Assembly: GCA_021788685.1 (NCBI GenBank)
Contig: JAJYKH010000225.1
Coordinates: 1 to 5,246, forward strand
Origin: Deltaproteobacteria bacterium
Lineage (GTDB): Bacteria; Desulfobacterota; Desulfobulbia; Desulfobulbales; UBA5123
Length of the DNA: 5,246 bases
Reading direction: 5' to 3'
The position numbers were made by a program, and so were the translations under genes. This document shows, one piece after another, positions 1 to 5,246 of the stretch. Below the pieces are notes generated by a model. It was not told where the DNA came from, did not search any database, and saw only the letters and a list, made by a program, of their open reading frames with translations. Positions within the stretch are counted from its first letter, which is position 1, and every line of letters starts with the position of its first letter.

Positions 1-1101
1 TTCCATGACGCCTTCCGGCAGCGCCTGGAGCACATCATCCAGGCCCTGCGGGACACGGCCGGGCGCCCGGAGCAGCCGCCGGACGCCCCCGGCGGGCCGG
101 CGGCCGATGCCTTCTGCGCGCTCGGGCTCCAGGCCGCGCAGCTCGAGCAGCTCATCGAGGACACCGGCCGCCTGCACCGCCAGCAGTCCCAGGTCTTCCA
201 GGAGATCAGCGACGCGGTGGCGGAGCAGTCCGCCTGTCTGCACCAGTTGGTGACCGCCGACGGCCTCGCGAACGGCGGGGACGTCCTGGCCGACCTGGGG
301 GGGGCCCTCGCCTCCGTGAGCGGGATCGGTGAGGAGTGCACCCGGCTGGCGGGTGAAATCGGGCAGGCGGCGGCTGAGGCCGGCCAGACGGCCTCGCGCC
401 TCTCCGGCTTCACCAGGGAGGTTTCCACCCTCTCCTGGCAGGTCCGGCTCAATGCCCTCAACTCGATCATCAAGTCGGAGCGGCTGGCCTCCGAGGGGAA
501 GACGCTGGAGGTGCTCTCCCGGAACATGGTGCACCTGGCGGAGCAGGTGGAGGAGCTGGTCTCGTCCCTCACCGCCGGGCTCGCCGCCATCACGGAAACC
601 ATTGCCGACGAGGGGCCGGGCACCCGGGAAGAAACCGCCGCCGGCCAGCCGGCCGCGTTCTCCGAGGCGGCGGTCCGGGCCCGGTTCGACGGCTTCGCGG
701 AGGCCGCCGCGGCGCTCCTGGAGGAAGGCAGGCAGCTGGCGCAGGCGATCCAGGGGCAGGGAGAGCGATTGGAGTTCCTCCGGCGGATCGGCGTCGGGCT
801 GCAGGAGCAGCATGCCCGACTGACCGGAGTGGCGGAGACGCTCCGGCCGGCGGCGGACGACCTCCCTGCGGCGGCCCGGTCCGATACCCTCCAAGTGGCT
901 GCGGGCCACTACACCATGGCCCGGGAACGGCTCATCCACCAGTCCGCCGTGGCGACGGCCCCCGGGGATGGTCCGCAGCCGCTCCCCGGTCCCGGCGGAG
1001 AGCGGAACGGTGCAGGGGATGGGGCGCCGGCCCCGGCCGTCCTCCACGATGGCGGCCCGCCCGCGGCAAGCGAGCTCGGCAACAATGTGGAACTGTTCTA
1101 A
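1..1101 (+). CDS. Divergent methyl-accepting chemotaxis (MCP)-like signalling protein, 5'-truncated by the window
   Basis: The frame is open from base 1 to a TAA at 1099-1101, giving 366 residues; the true start lies to the left. A GTG at 217 is in frame but internal, because coding continues upstream of it. The fragment opens with FHDAFRQRLEHI, like the FHDxxRQxLEH segment I recall from soluble MCP-like proteins, then runs as heptad-rich helices. Residues 144-181 (LSWQVRLNALNS and onward) align without gaps to the MCP hairpin tip of E. coli Tsr (IAFQTNILALNAA and onward). Conserved positions include Q147, A152, L153, N154, R161, G166, V171, L179 and A180. A second helical region (about 217-310) ends near YTMARERLIHQ. 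A Pro/Gly/Ala-rich linker then leads to a terminal NVELF, similar to the CheR-docking NWETF. The part seen has no membrane segment. The likely role is signalling to a CheA/CheW-type complex. Receptor kinship is fairly secure; function is inferred. Confidence 0.75.
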   Translation, partial: FHDAFRQRLEHIIQALRDTAGRPEQPPDAPGGPAADAFCALGLQAAQLEQLIEDTGRLHRQQSQVFQEISDAVAEQSACLHQLVTADGLANGGDVLADLGGALASVSGIGEECTRLAGEIGQAAAEAGQTASRLSGFTREVSTLSWQVRLNALNSIIKSERLASEGKTLEVLSRNMVHLAEQVEELVSSLTAGLAAITETIADEGPGTREETAAGQPAAFSEAAVRARFDGFAEAAAALLEEGRQLAQAIQGQGERLEFLRRIGVGLQEQHARLTGVAETLRPAADDLPAAARSDTLQVAAGHYTMARERLIHQSAVATAPGDGPQPLPGPGGERNGAGDGAPAPAVLHDGGPPAASELGNNVELF

Positions 1102-1122
1102 CCAGAGACCGGGGAGGCATCG

Positions 1123-1422
1123 ATGGCCCAGGAGAAAAAGCCATTGGACGAAGTGACCATCCAGCCGCGCAAGCTGACCATCTACGAAGTGACCGGCCTC
1201 AGGAAGGAGCTCCTGGCCGGCGCGGCCCTGGGGATCGCCCTTGATCTCGGCCAGGTCGAAGAGTGCGATGCCGCCGGCCTGCAGCTCCTGGTTTCCCTCC
1301 GGAAGGCCAGCCAGCAGGAAGAAAAGCCGGGGGTCCGGATGGCCAATCCCTCCGATAGCGTGAAGGCCGGGCTGCTGGCGCTGGGGATTGAGGAGAAGGA
1401 TCTGATGCAGCCTCCGGGCTGA
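1123..1422 (+). CDS. STAS-domain protein (anti-sigma factor antagonist / MlaB-like fold)
   Basis: This is a 99-residue single-domain protein, the usual length for a stand-alone STAS protein. ATG at 1123 is preceded by GGGGAGG (1111-1117) at good spacing, and the gene starts 21 bases after the receptor-like gene, so the two are probably co-transcribed. The fold signature is clear: an N-terminal strand region (VTIQPRKLTIYEVTGLRKEL), a central strand (IALDLGQVEECDAAGLQLL, about residues 40-58) and a C-terminal region with VRMANPSDSVKAGLLALGI. In SpoIIAA and many relatives the loop reads D-S/T-x-G and carries the phosphorylated Ser/Thr; here it is DAAG, with no hydroxyl residue. STAS proteins often sit in deltaproteobacterial chemotaxis clusters, where their partner is generally unknown. 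A regulatory binding role is inferred. An MlaB-like lipid-transport role is less likely, since no Mla genes are nearby. Confidence 0.85.
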   Translation: MAQEKKPLDEVTIQPRKLTIYEVTGLRKELLAGAALGIALDLGQVEECDAAGLQLLVSLRKASQQEEKPGVRMANPSDSVKAGLLALGIEEKDLMQPPG

Positions 1423-1646
1423 GAAGATCGGAAGAGGGAGCAGAAGGCGGGCGGGTGGCTTCGCTTCTCTTTTTCAGGGGGAGAGCATCGAGAAATCAAA
1501 ACCACTGCCACCCCCACAGGCTCGCTCTCCGTCTGCCATCCCCCCGCCGCCATCTGGCACCCGCATACCGGAGCCGCGTGGCCCATCCTTTCCCCAACGC
1601 CCTTCCATCTGCTCTCCAATTCCCGATCAGCCCGGCATCCGCTCTC

Positions 1647-1675
1647 TTGACAAACCTTCCTTTTTGATCTATCCA
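1647..1675 (+). promoter_or_regulatory. Candidate sigma-70 promoter for the permease gene
   Basis: A perfect -35 hexamer TTGACA (1647-1652) is followed 17 bases later by TATCCA (1670-1675), which matches only the first three bases of TATAAT. The spacer is T-rich in its second half. It would give a 5' leader of roughly 120 bases before the ATG at 1802. The -35 is good and the -10 is poor, so this is a tentative call. Confidence 0.35.
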
Positions 1676-1775
1676 CAAGGCTCTGTCTGCCGCTGCCCAG
1701 CGGGCCGCGAGCTCCTTTTCGCACGGGCAGCCCGGGCGAGGGGGGCGATCCGGACACTCCAGGAAGGATAGAGCC
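1669..1775 (+). promoter_or_regulatory. Structured 5' leader of the permease mRNA, possible regulatory fold
   Basis: A perfect 7-bp stem GCTGCCC (1692-1698) / GGGCAGC (1725-1731) can be extended inside by GCGA (1707-1710) / TCGC (1719-1722). Around it, GGCTCT (1679-1684) pairs with AGAGCC (1770-1775). An alternative pairing, CTATCC (1669-1674) with GGATAG (1766-1771), shares bases 1770-1771, so the two outer stems exclude each other. This could be a switch, but in GC-rich DNA such pairings also arise by chance. I recognise no known riboswitch class. Confidence 0.25.
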
Positions 1776-1801
1776 AACCCGCCACGCCACCGGAGGAACC
1801 G

Positions 1802-3214
1802 ATGCAAATTTTCCGCACCAAGTCCACTGCGGCCGACGGTACTTGTGACGCCGGCCTGCACCGCTGCCTCAGCGCCTTCGACCTCACCTTCCTCGGCATC
1901 GGCGCGATCATCGGCACCGGCATCTTCGTCCTCACCGGCATCGCCGCCGCCACCCAATCCGGGCCGGCAGTGGTCCTCTCCTTCGTGGTGGCCGGGGTGG
2001 CCTGCGCCTTCGCCGCCCTCGCCTATTCGGAGCTGGCCTCGGCCGTCGGAGGCTGCGGCAGCGCGTACGGCTACTCCTACGTTGCCTTCGGCGAATTGGT
2101 GGCGTGGATCATCGGCTGGGATCTCATCCTCGAATACGGCATCGCCACCGCCGCGGTGGCGAACGGCTGGGCCGGCTACTTCAACAACGCGCTCACCGCC
2201 ATCGGCCTTTCCCTCCCGGACTACCTCACCAAGGCCCCCAAGCTGGGCGGACTCATCAACCTGCCGGCCGCAGGGATCGTGCTCGTCCTGATGGTGCTGC
2301 TCGCGATCGGCGTCCGGGAGAGCACCCGCGTCAACGCCGTGATGGTGTTCGTGAAGCTCGTCACCATCACCGTGTTCGTGGCCATCGCCGCCTTCCACGT
2401 CAATCCCGCCAACTGGCACCCGTTCATGCCTTTCGGCTGGTTTGGCCACACCCCGGAAGGCAAGCCCGTGGGGGTGCTGGCGGGCGCGGCCATCGTTTTC
2501 TTCGCCTACATCGGCTTTGATGCGGTCTCCACCGCGGCCGAGGAGGCCCGCAACCCGCAGCGGGACATCCCCATTGGCATCATCGGCTCTCTCATCTTCT
2601 GCACCTTCATCTACATCCTCGTCGCGGGGCTGCTGACGGGCATCGTCCCCTACACCGCCCTCGACGTGCCCTCCCCGGTGGCCCACTCGCTCCAGCTGCT
2701 CGGAATCAACTGGGCGTCGGCCATGGTGGCGACCGGCGTCATCGCCGGGCTCACCACCGTGATGCTCGTGCTCTACTACGGCCTCACCCGGGTCTTCTTC
2801 GCCATGGCGCGGGACGGCCTCCTGCCGCCGGTGTTCGGTGAGGTGAACGAAAAAACCCGCACGCCGGTGCGGGTCATCGTGCTCTGTGGCCTCCTCATCG
2901 CCGCCACCGCCGGAATGATCCCCCTGGGCGACCTTGCCGAGCTGGTCAACATCGGCACCCTGGCGGCGTTCGTGCTGGTCTGCCTGGGGGTCATCGTCCT
3001 TCGGATCACCCAGCCCCACCTGCACCGGCCCTTCAGGAACCCCCTCAACCCCCTCTTCCCCGCGCTGGGCATGCTCTCCTGCGGGGCGCTCATGGCCTTC
3101 CTGCCCGCCATGACCTGGGCGCGCTTCGGGATCTGGCTGGTGATCGGGCTGGTGGTCTACTTCGGGTACTCCATCCGCCACAGTGCCCTGGCCAGACAGG
3201 GCAAACAGGGTTGA
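1802..3214 (+). CDS. APC-superfamily amino acid permease (cationic amino acid transporter, CAT-like)
   Basis: A complete 470-residue inner-membrane transporter. ATG at 1802 follows a strong GGAGGA (1792-1797), which fixes the start. About twelve hydrophobic helices are visible, near residues 28-50, 55-77, 97-125, 153-171, 177-198, 225-245, 257-281, 303-330, 356-374, 380-400, 415-435 and 438-458. Helix 1 carries the substrate-binding unwound motif GIGAIIGTGIFVLTG (32-46). Other CAT-family marks are GSAYGYSYVAFGELVAWIIG (86-105), FFAYIGFDAVSTAAEEARNP (233-252) and the RPFRNP loop before helix 11 (409-414). Length and layout match bacterial YfnA/GkApcT-type proteins, which are thought to import amino acids with protons. 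The exact substrate cannot be read from the sequence. It appears to be a single-gene unit, convergent with the histidine kinase gene. No frameshift or truncation is seen. Confidence 0.93.
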   Translation: MQIFRTKSTAADGTCDAGLHRCLSAFDLTFLGIGAIIGTGIFVLTGIAAATQSGPAVVLSFVVAGVACAFAALAYSELASAVGGCGSAYGYSYVAFGELVAWIIGWDLILEYGIATAAVANGWAGYFNNALTAIGLSLPDYLTKAPKLGGLINLPAAGIVLVLMVLLAIGVRESTRVNAVMVFVKLVTITVFVAIAAFHVNPANWHPFMPFGWFGHTPEGKPVGVLAGAAIVFFAYIGFDAVSTAAEEARNPQRDIPIGIIGSLIFCTFIYILVAGLLTGIVPYTALDVPSPVAHSLQLLGINWASAMVATGVIAGLTTVMLVLYYGLTRVFFAMARDGLLPPVFGEVNEKTRTPVRVIVLCGLLIAATAGMIPLGDLAELVNIGTLAAFVLVCLGVIVLRITQPHLHRPFRNPLNPLFPALGMLSCGALMAFLPAMTWARFGIWLVIGLVVYFGYSIRHSALARQGKQG

Positions 3215-3235
3215 GTCAGCGGGGCACCGTTGCCC
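3185..3235 (+). terminator. Two small hairpins at the end of the permease gene, weak terminator candidates
   Basis: GCCCTG (3185-3190) / CAGGGC (3197-3202) forms a 6-bp stem with a 6-base loop inside the last codons. GGGCA (3222-3226) / TGCCC (3231-3235) forms a 5-bp stem with a CCGT tetraloop just after the stop. Neither is followed by a T-run, so intrinsic termination is doubtful. Confidence 0.2.
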
Positions 3236-3255
3236 GCCAAGCGATTGTCGGGATG

Positions 3256-3293
3256 GTAATCGGGAATCAGAATCGAAAATCAGGGCCGATTAC
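3256..3293. repeat. Perfect 8-bp inverted repeat in the convergent intergenic spacer
   Basis: GTAATCGG (3256-3263) and CCGATTAC (3286-3293) are exact reverse complements around a 22-base loop. The loop contains degenerate AATCR units (AATCGG, AATCAG, AATCGA, AATCAG). It lies between the 3' ends of the permease and kinase genes, where a two-way terminator is expected, but neither strand shows a clear T-tract beyond it. Its function is inferred only from position. Confidence 0.4.
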
Positions 3294-3317
3294 GACGACA
3301 GCGACAAAGAAGATGGG

Positions 3318-4904
3318 TCAACTGGAAGGAGGCGTCAAGCCCGCTCCATCCAGGACCGCCCGCACCATCGCCGCCAGCTCCGAAATCTCGTAGGGTTTTG
3401 GAAGGATGGCCTTCACCCCGGCCGCCCGGGCCTTCTCCTCGTCCTCCGGGCTGGTGAAGCCTGCGCTGAGGATGACCGGCAGCCCGGGGCGCTGGCCGAG
3501 GATGGCCCTCGCCAGCTCCAGCCCCGTCATGCCCGGCATGACGAGATCGGTGATCACCAGGTCGAACCACTCCCGCCTGCGGCCGAAGGCCTCCAGGGCC
3601 TGGGGCCCGCCGGTGGCCACGGTCACCTCGTAGCCCAGGTGCTTGAGCATCTGTTTGCCCAGGGTGGCGAGCGGCTCCTCGTCGTCCACGAAGAGGAGCC
3701 GCTCCCTGCCCCTGGCCCACGGCAGGGAGAGGACCTCCTCTTCGCCGTCCTCCACTACCGGCAGATAGACCCGGAAGGTGGTCCCTTTCCCGGGGCTGCT
3801 CTCCAGCCCGACCGCCCCGCCCGAGCTCTTGACCAGCCCCAGCACGACCGACAGCCCCATCCCGGCGTTCTCCGCCTTGTCCTTGGTGGTGTAGAACGGA
3901 TCGAAAACCCGGCGCCGCACCTCTTCCGGCATGCCGGCTCCGGTGTCGCTCACCGCGAGCTCCAGGAAGGTCCCCGGACGGAGTCCGGGCAACGTGGTGG
4001 CCAGGTTTTCGTCCACCTCCACCCGCTCCAGGCCCACCCGGATCTCCCCCGGGCCGCCGCCGATGGCCTGGTGGGCGTTGGTGACCAGGTTCATGACGAT
4101 CTGGTAGACCTGGGCGGGGTCGGCCATGACCGCGCCCAGCCCGGGCCCGATCTGCTGGTGGAGGGCAATGGAGGGGGGAAGGATGGTGCGCAGGAGCTTG
4201 AGTGATTCCTTGACCACCGGGCTGATGTGCACCGGCCGGAGGGGGGCGTACGATGCGCGGCTGAAGGTGAGGATCTGGTCCACCAGGCCGCGGGCGCGAC
4301 GGCCGGCCTTGCGGATCCCCGCCAGCAGGGGCGCCGCCTCGTGGCCGGGCTCCACCTTGAGAAGGGCGAGCTCGTTGTAGCCGATGATGGCCGAGAGGAT
4401 GTTGTTGAAGTCATGAGCGATGCCGCCGGCCAGGGTCTCCATGGCGGCGAGCTTCTGGATCTGCTGCTGGTGCTCCTGAACCCGCTTTTTCTCGGTGATG
4501 TCCGTGGCGATCTCCAGCCGGACGATCCGGCCGTCCACCCAGCGGATCGCCTTGTCCTGGATACCGTACCAGCGGCTGTTGCGCAGGTTCCTGAATTCCC
4601 AGATGTGGGTCGGCAGGAGGGTCCCGTCGGGGGCGACCAGCCGGTCGTTGGTGCAGAAGGCACAGGGGCCGGTCTGCCCCGTCTGAATGGTCTGCCAGCA
4701 GGGCTTGCCGACGATGTCGCCGAAGAGCCCCGCCGCATACTTGTTGACGTAGAGAACCTCGTGGGTCGTCATGTCGGCTACATAGACGATCACGTCGAGG
4801 CTGTCCAAGATGGTGAGCAGATGGGCGTGGGCATCCCGGCAAATGGCGATTTCCGCTTCGAGCCCAGCCCACCCCGCCTGACCGTCGTCCTCCGGTCTCT
4901 TCAT
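3318..4904 (-). CDS. Soluble hybrid sensor histidine kinase: PAS - HisKA/HATPase - receiver
   Basis: A 528-residue protein, counted from the ATG at 4904-4902, which has AGGA eight bases upstream. A TTG at 4970 could add 22 residues but has no good ribosome-binding site. The PAS domain (about 28-138) contains C69, C81 and C84 (C-x11-C-x2-C) and ends in ATDITEKKR. A helical linker leads to the H-box AHDFNN (phospho-acceptor H164). ATPase boxes follow: N-box NLVTNAHQA (272-280), D-box SDTGAGM (319-325), F-box FDPFYTTK (334-341) and G-box GMGLSVVLGL (348-357). The C-terminal receiver (about 402-523) has the acidic pair D407/D408, phospho-acceptor D453 in TDLVMPGMTG, S480 and K503 in LPKP, so all key residues are present. 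There is no membrane segment, so a cytoplasmic signal is expected. The kinase should autophosphorylate H164 and pass phosphate to D453. No HPt, partner regulator or output gene is in the window, so signal and target are unknown. Confidence 0.93.
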   Translation of the reverse strand: MKRPEDDGQAGWAGLEAEIAICRDAHAHLLTILDSLDVIVYVADMTTHEVLYVNKYAAGLFGDIVGKPCWQTIQTGQTGPCAFCTNDRLVAPDGTLLPTHIWEFRNLRNSRWYGIQDKAIRWVDGRIVRLEIATDITEKKRVQEHQQQIQKLAAMETLAGGIAHDFNNILSAIIGYNELALLKVEPGHEAAPLLAGIRKAGRRARGLVDQILTFSRASYAPLRPVHISPVVKESLKLLRTILPPSIALHQQIGPGLGAVMADPAQVYQIVMNLVTNAHQAIGGGPGEIRVGLERVEVDENLATTLPGLRPGTFLELAVSDTGAGMPEEVRRRVFDPFYTTKDKAENAGMGLSVVLGLVKSSGGAVGLESSPGKGTTFRVYLPVVEDGEEEVLSLPWARGRERLLFVDDEEPLATLGKQMLKHLGYEVTVATGGPQALEAFGRRREWFDLVITDLVMPGMTGLELARAILGQRPGLPVILSAGFTSPEDEEKARAAGVKAILPKPYEISELAAMVRAVLDGAGLTPPSS

Positions 4905-4912
4905 GCGCCATG

Positions 4913-4916
4913 TCCT
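4913..4916 (-). promoter_or_regulatory. Ribosome-binding site that sets the kinase start
   Basis: On the minus strand AGGA lies eight bases before the ATG at 4904-4902. The upstream in-frame TTG at 4970 is preceded by GGATCC with no matching purine-rich site at useful spacing. This favours the 528-residue form. Confidence 0.55.
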
Positions 4917-5106
4917 GTCGTGATGGTCGAAAGGAACGAATTCCCGCCCGCCGCAACTCCGCAAAGGCAAGGATCCCGCTTTCCTGCGGCAACCGGAATT
5001 TCACATGATACCCGTCCTTGGTTGTTTCTCTGGAGATCAGTCATCTCCGCACAAAGGCTTATCGGTAGAAAACCGGTCCTTATGAAAAAAGCCGATTTCC
5101 CCAAAA

Positions 5107-5121
5107 GCATCACCCAAGCCA
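5107..5121 (-). promoter_or_regulatory. Weak sigma-54-like promoter candidate for the kinase gene
   Basis: Read on the minus strand, TGGCTTGGGTGATGC has the required GG-N10-GC spacing, with TGGC at the -24 side and TGC at the -12 side. It departs from TGGCAC-N5-TTGC at three positions. It lies about 200 bases before the ATG, a long leader, and partly in a directly repeated 9-mer, so chance is quite possible. Confidence 0.2.
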
Positions 5122-5136
5122 AGATGGCCAAGCCAA
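5114..5136 (+). repeat. Direct repeat of CCAAGCCAA
   Basis: CCAAGCCAA occurs at 5114-5122 and again at 5128-5136, separated by GATGG (period 14). The second copy falls in the left arm of the large hairpin repeat, so the first may be a duplication at its border. Confidence 0.6.
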
Positions 5137-5246
5137 AATTCGATATACAAGAGGCGCGGTGGTGTCGCGAAAGCGGAGACGTACATCAGGTACGTCGAGC
5201 ATTTCGCGACCCGCCGCAACGCCGTAGATCGGACTTTTTGCGATGC
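5123..5246. repeat. Large imperfect inverted-repeat (hairpin) element, running off the right edge
   Basis: At the centre, GACGTAC (5178-5184) and GTACGTC (5190-5196) form a 7-bp stem with an ATCAG loop. Further out, GTCGCGAAA (5164-5172) and TTTCGCGAC (5202-5210) are exact reverse complements. Beyond that, GCGG (5156-5159) pairs with CCGC (5214-5217). The outer left arm (CCAAAATTCGATATACAAG) resembles the reverse complement of the outer right arm (GCAAAAAGTCCGATCTACGG). The left end starts near GATGGCC and the right end reaches GCGATGC at the window edge. It resembles intergenic repeats I recall from Geobacter-type genomes that carry CCGTAGATCGGACTTTTTGCG. It encodes no credible protein. The likely explanation is a dispersed, REP/MITE-like hairpin repeat. 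Confidence 0.7.

Larger units (their letters stand above)
1423..1801. other. 379-base non-coding interval between the STAS gene and the permease gene
   Basis: I see no convincing gene here; short open frames lack a ribosome-binding site and recognisable protein character. The first part has a 10-bp interrupted stem (GGAGAG 1480-1485 with CTCTCC 1525-1530, and CGAG 1489-1492 with CTCG 1521-1524) enclosing a 28-base loop, with no T-tract after it. A TTTTTT run at 1470-1474 and nearby follows only a weak AGAAG/CTTCT pairing, so a terminator for the STAS operon is not established. The second half holds a candidate promoter and a structured leader, listed separately. I could not match it to a known riboswitch or T-box. 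Confidence 0.5.
4905..5122. other. Non-coding leader region upstream of the kinase gene
   Basis: The stretch is less GC-rich than the genes, especially 5050-5120. Short open frames on the minus strand run through it but look unlike proteins. It holds a perfect 6-bp inverted repeat, GGAGAT (5032-5037) / ATCTCC (5043-5048), with a 5-base spacer. This could be an mRNA hairpin or an operator. I found no good sigma-70 promoter. Confidence 0.4.

Noticed and set aside
1421..1475. Possible intrinsic terminator after the STAS gene (GAGAAG or AGAAG paired with CTTCTC, then a T-run)
   Set aside because: The stem is only 5-6 bp with a loop of 17 bases or more, too weak to call despite the T-run.
1455..1667. 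70-residue plus-strand frame in the interval before the permease
   Set aside because: No ribosome-binding site, Arg/Pro/Ser-rich composition typical of random GC-rich DNA, and a likely promoter at its end.
1496..3181. Long 561-residue open frame on the minus strand opposite the permease gene
   Set aside because: It is very rich in Gly, Asp, Glu, His and Arg, has no recognisable domain, and lies antisense to a clear transporter gene. It is a GC-rich antisense artefact.
3183..4205. 340-residue plus-strand open frame opposite the kinase gene
   Set aside because: Low-complexity composition with no domain or ribosome-binding site; the minus-strand kinase explains the region completely.
4905..4970. 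N-terminal extension of the kinase from the TTG at 4970
   Set aside because: The extra 22 residues are not part of the PAS domain and the TTG lacks a ribosome-binding site, while the ATG at 4904 has AGGA at good spacing.
4901..5044. Minus-strand 47-codon frame (starting MTDLQRNNQG) whose TGA overlaps the kinase ATG as ATGA
   Set aside because: The overlap hints at translational coupling, but the GGAG upstream abuts the ATG too closely, the peptide resembles nothing known, and a 4-base overlap can arise by chance.
5037..5219. Minus-strand 60-residue frame (starting MRRVAKCSTY)
   Set aside because: Most of it lies inside the hairpin repeat, so its open frame reflects repeat sequence and not a gene.

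Overview
The window is GC-rich bacterial DNA (clearly above 60% G+C by eye) with bacterial ribosome-binding sites. Two things suggest a deltaproteobacterium of the Desulfuromonadales/Geobacter type (Desulfobacterota). One is the mix of a chemotaxis receptor-like protein, a STAS protein and a hybrid PAS-histidine kinase-receiver protein. The other is a long imperfect hairpin repeat at the right edge that resembles intergenic repeats I remember from that group. This assignment is an inference.

Layout. Positions 1-1101 (+) hold the C-terminal part of a divergent chemoreceptor-like signalling protein. Its start lies outside the window, and it ends in a flexible linker and an NVELF tail. Twenty-one bases later comes a 99-residue STAS-domain protein (1123-1422, +), probably in the same operon. 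A 379-base non-coding stretch follows, with a candidate promoter and a structured leader. After it is a complete 12-helix APC-superfamily amino acid permease (1802-3214, +). A short convergent spacer (3215-3317) with a perfect 8-bp inverted repeat separates it from a soluble hybrid histidine kinase on the minus strand (3318-4904). Upstream of the kinase, about 340 bases of lower-GC DNA contain no convincing gene. This stretch holds a small inverted repeat, a weak sigma-54-like site, a 9-bp direct repeat and the left and central parts of the large hairpin repeat, which runs into the right edge.

How the genes relate. The receptor fragment and STAS protein look like the end of a chemotaxis-type operon extending to the left. 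The permease appears to be its own transcription unit. The kinase is transcribed towards the permease and has its own receiver domain, but no HPt or output partner is visible here. No gene in the window belongs to a clearly undescribed system. The most interesting points are the altered receptor tip with its NVELF tail, the STAS protein without a phospho-acceptor, the three-cysteine PAS domain and the edge repeat.
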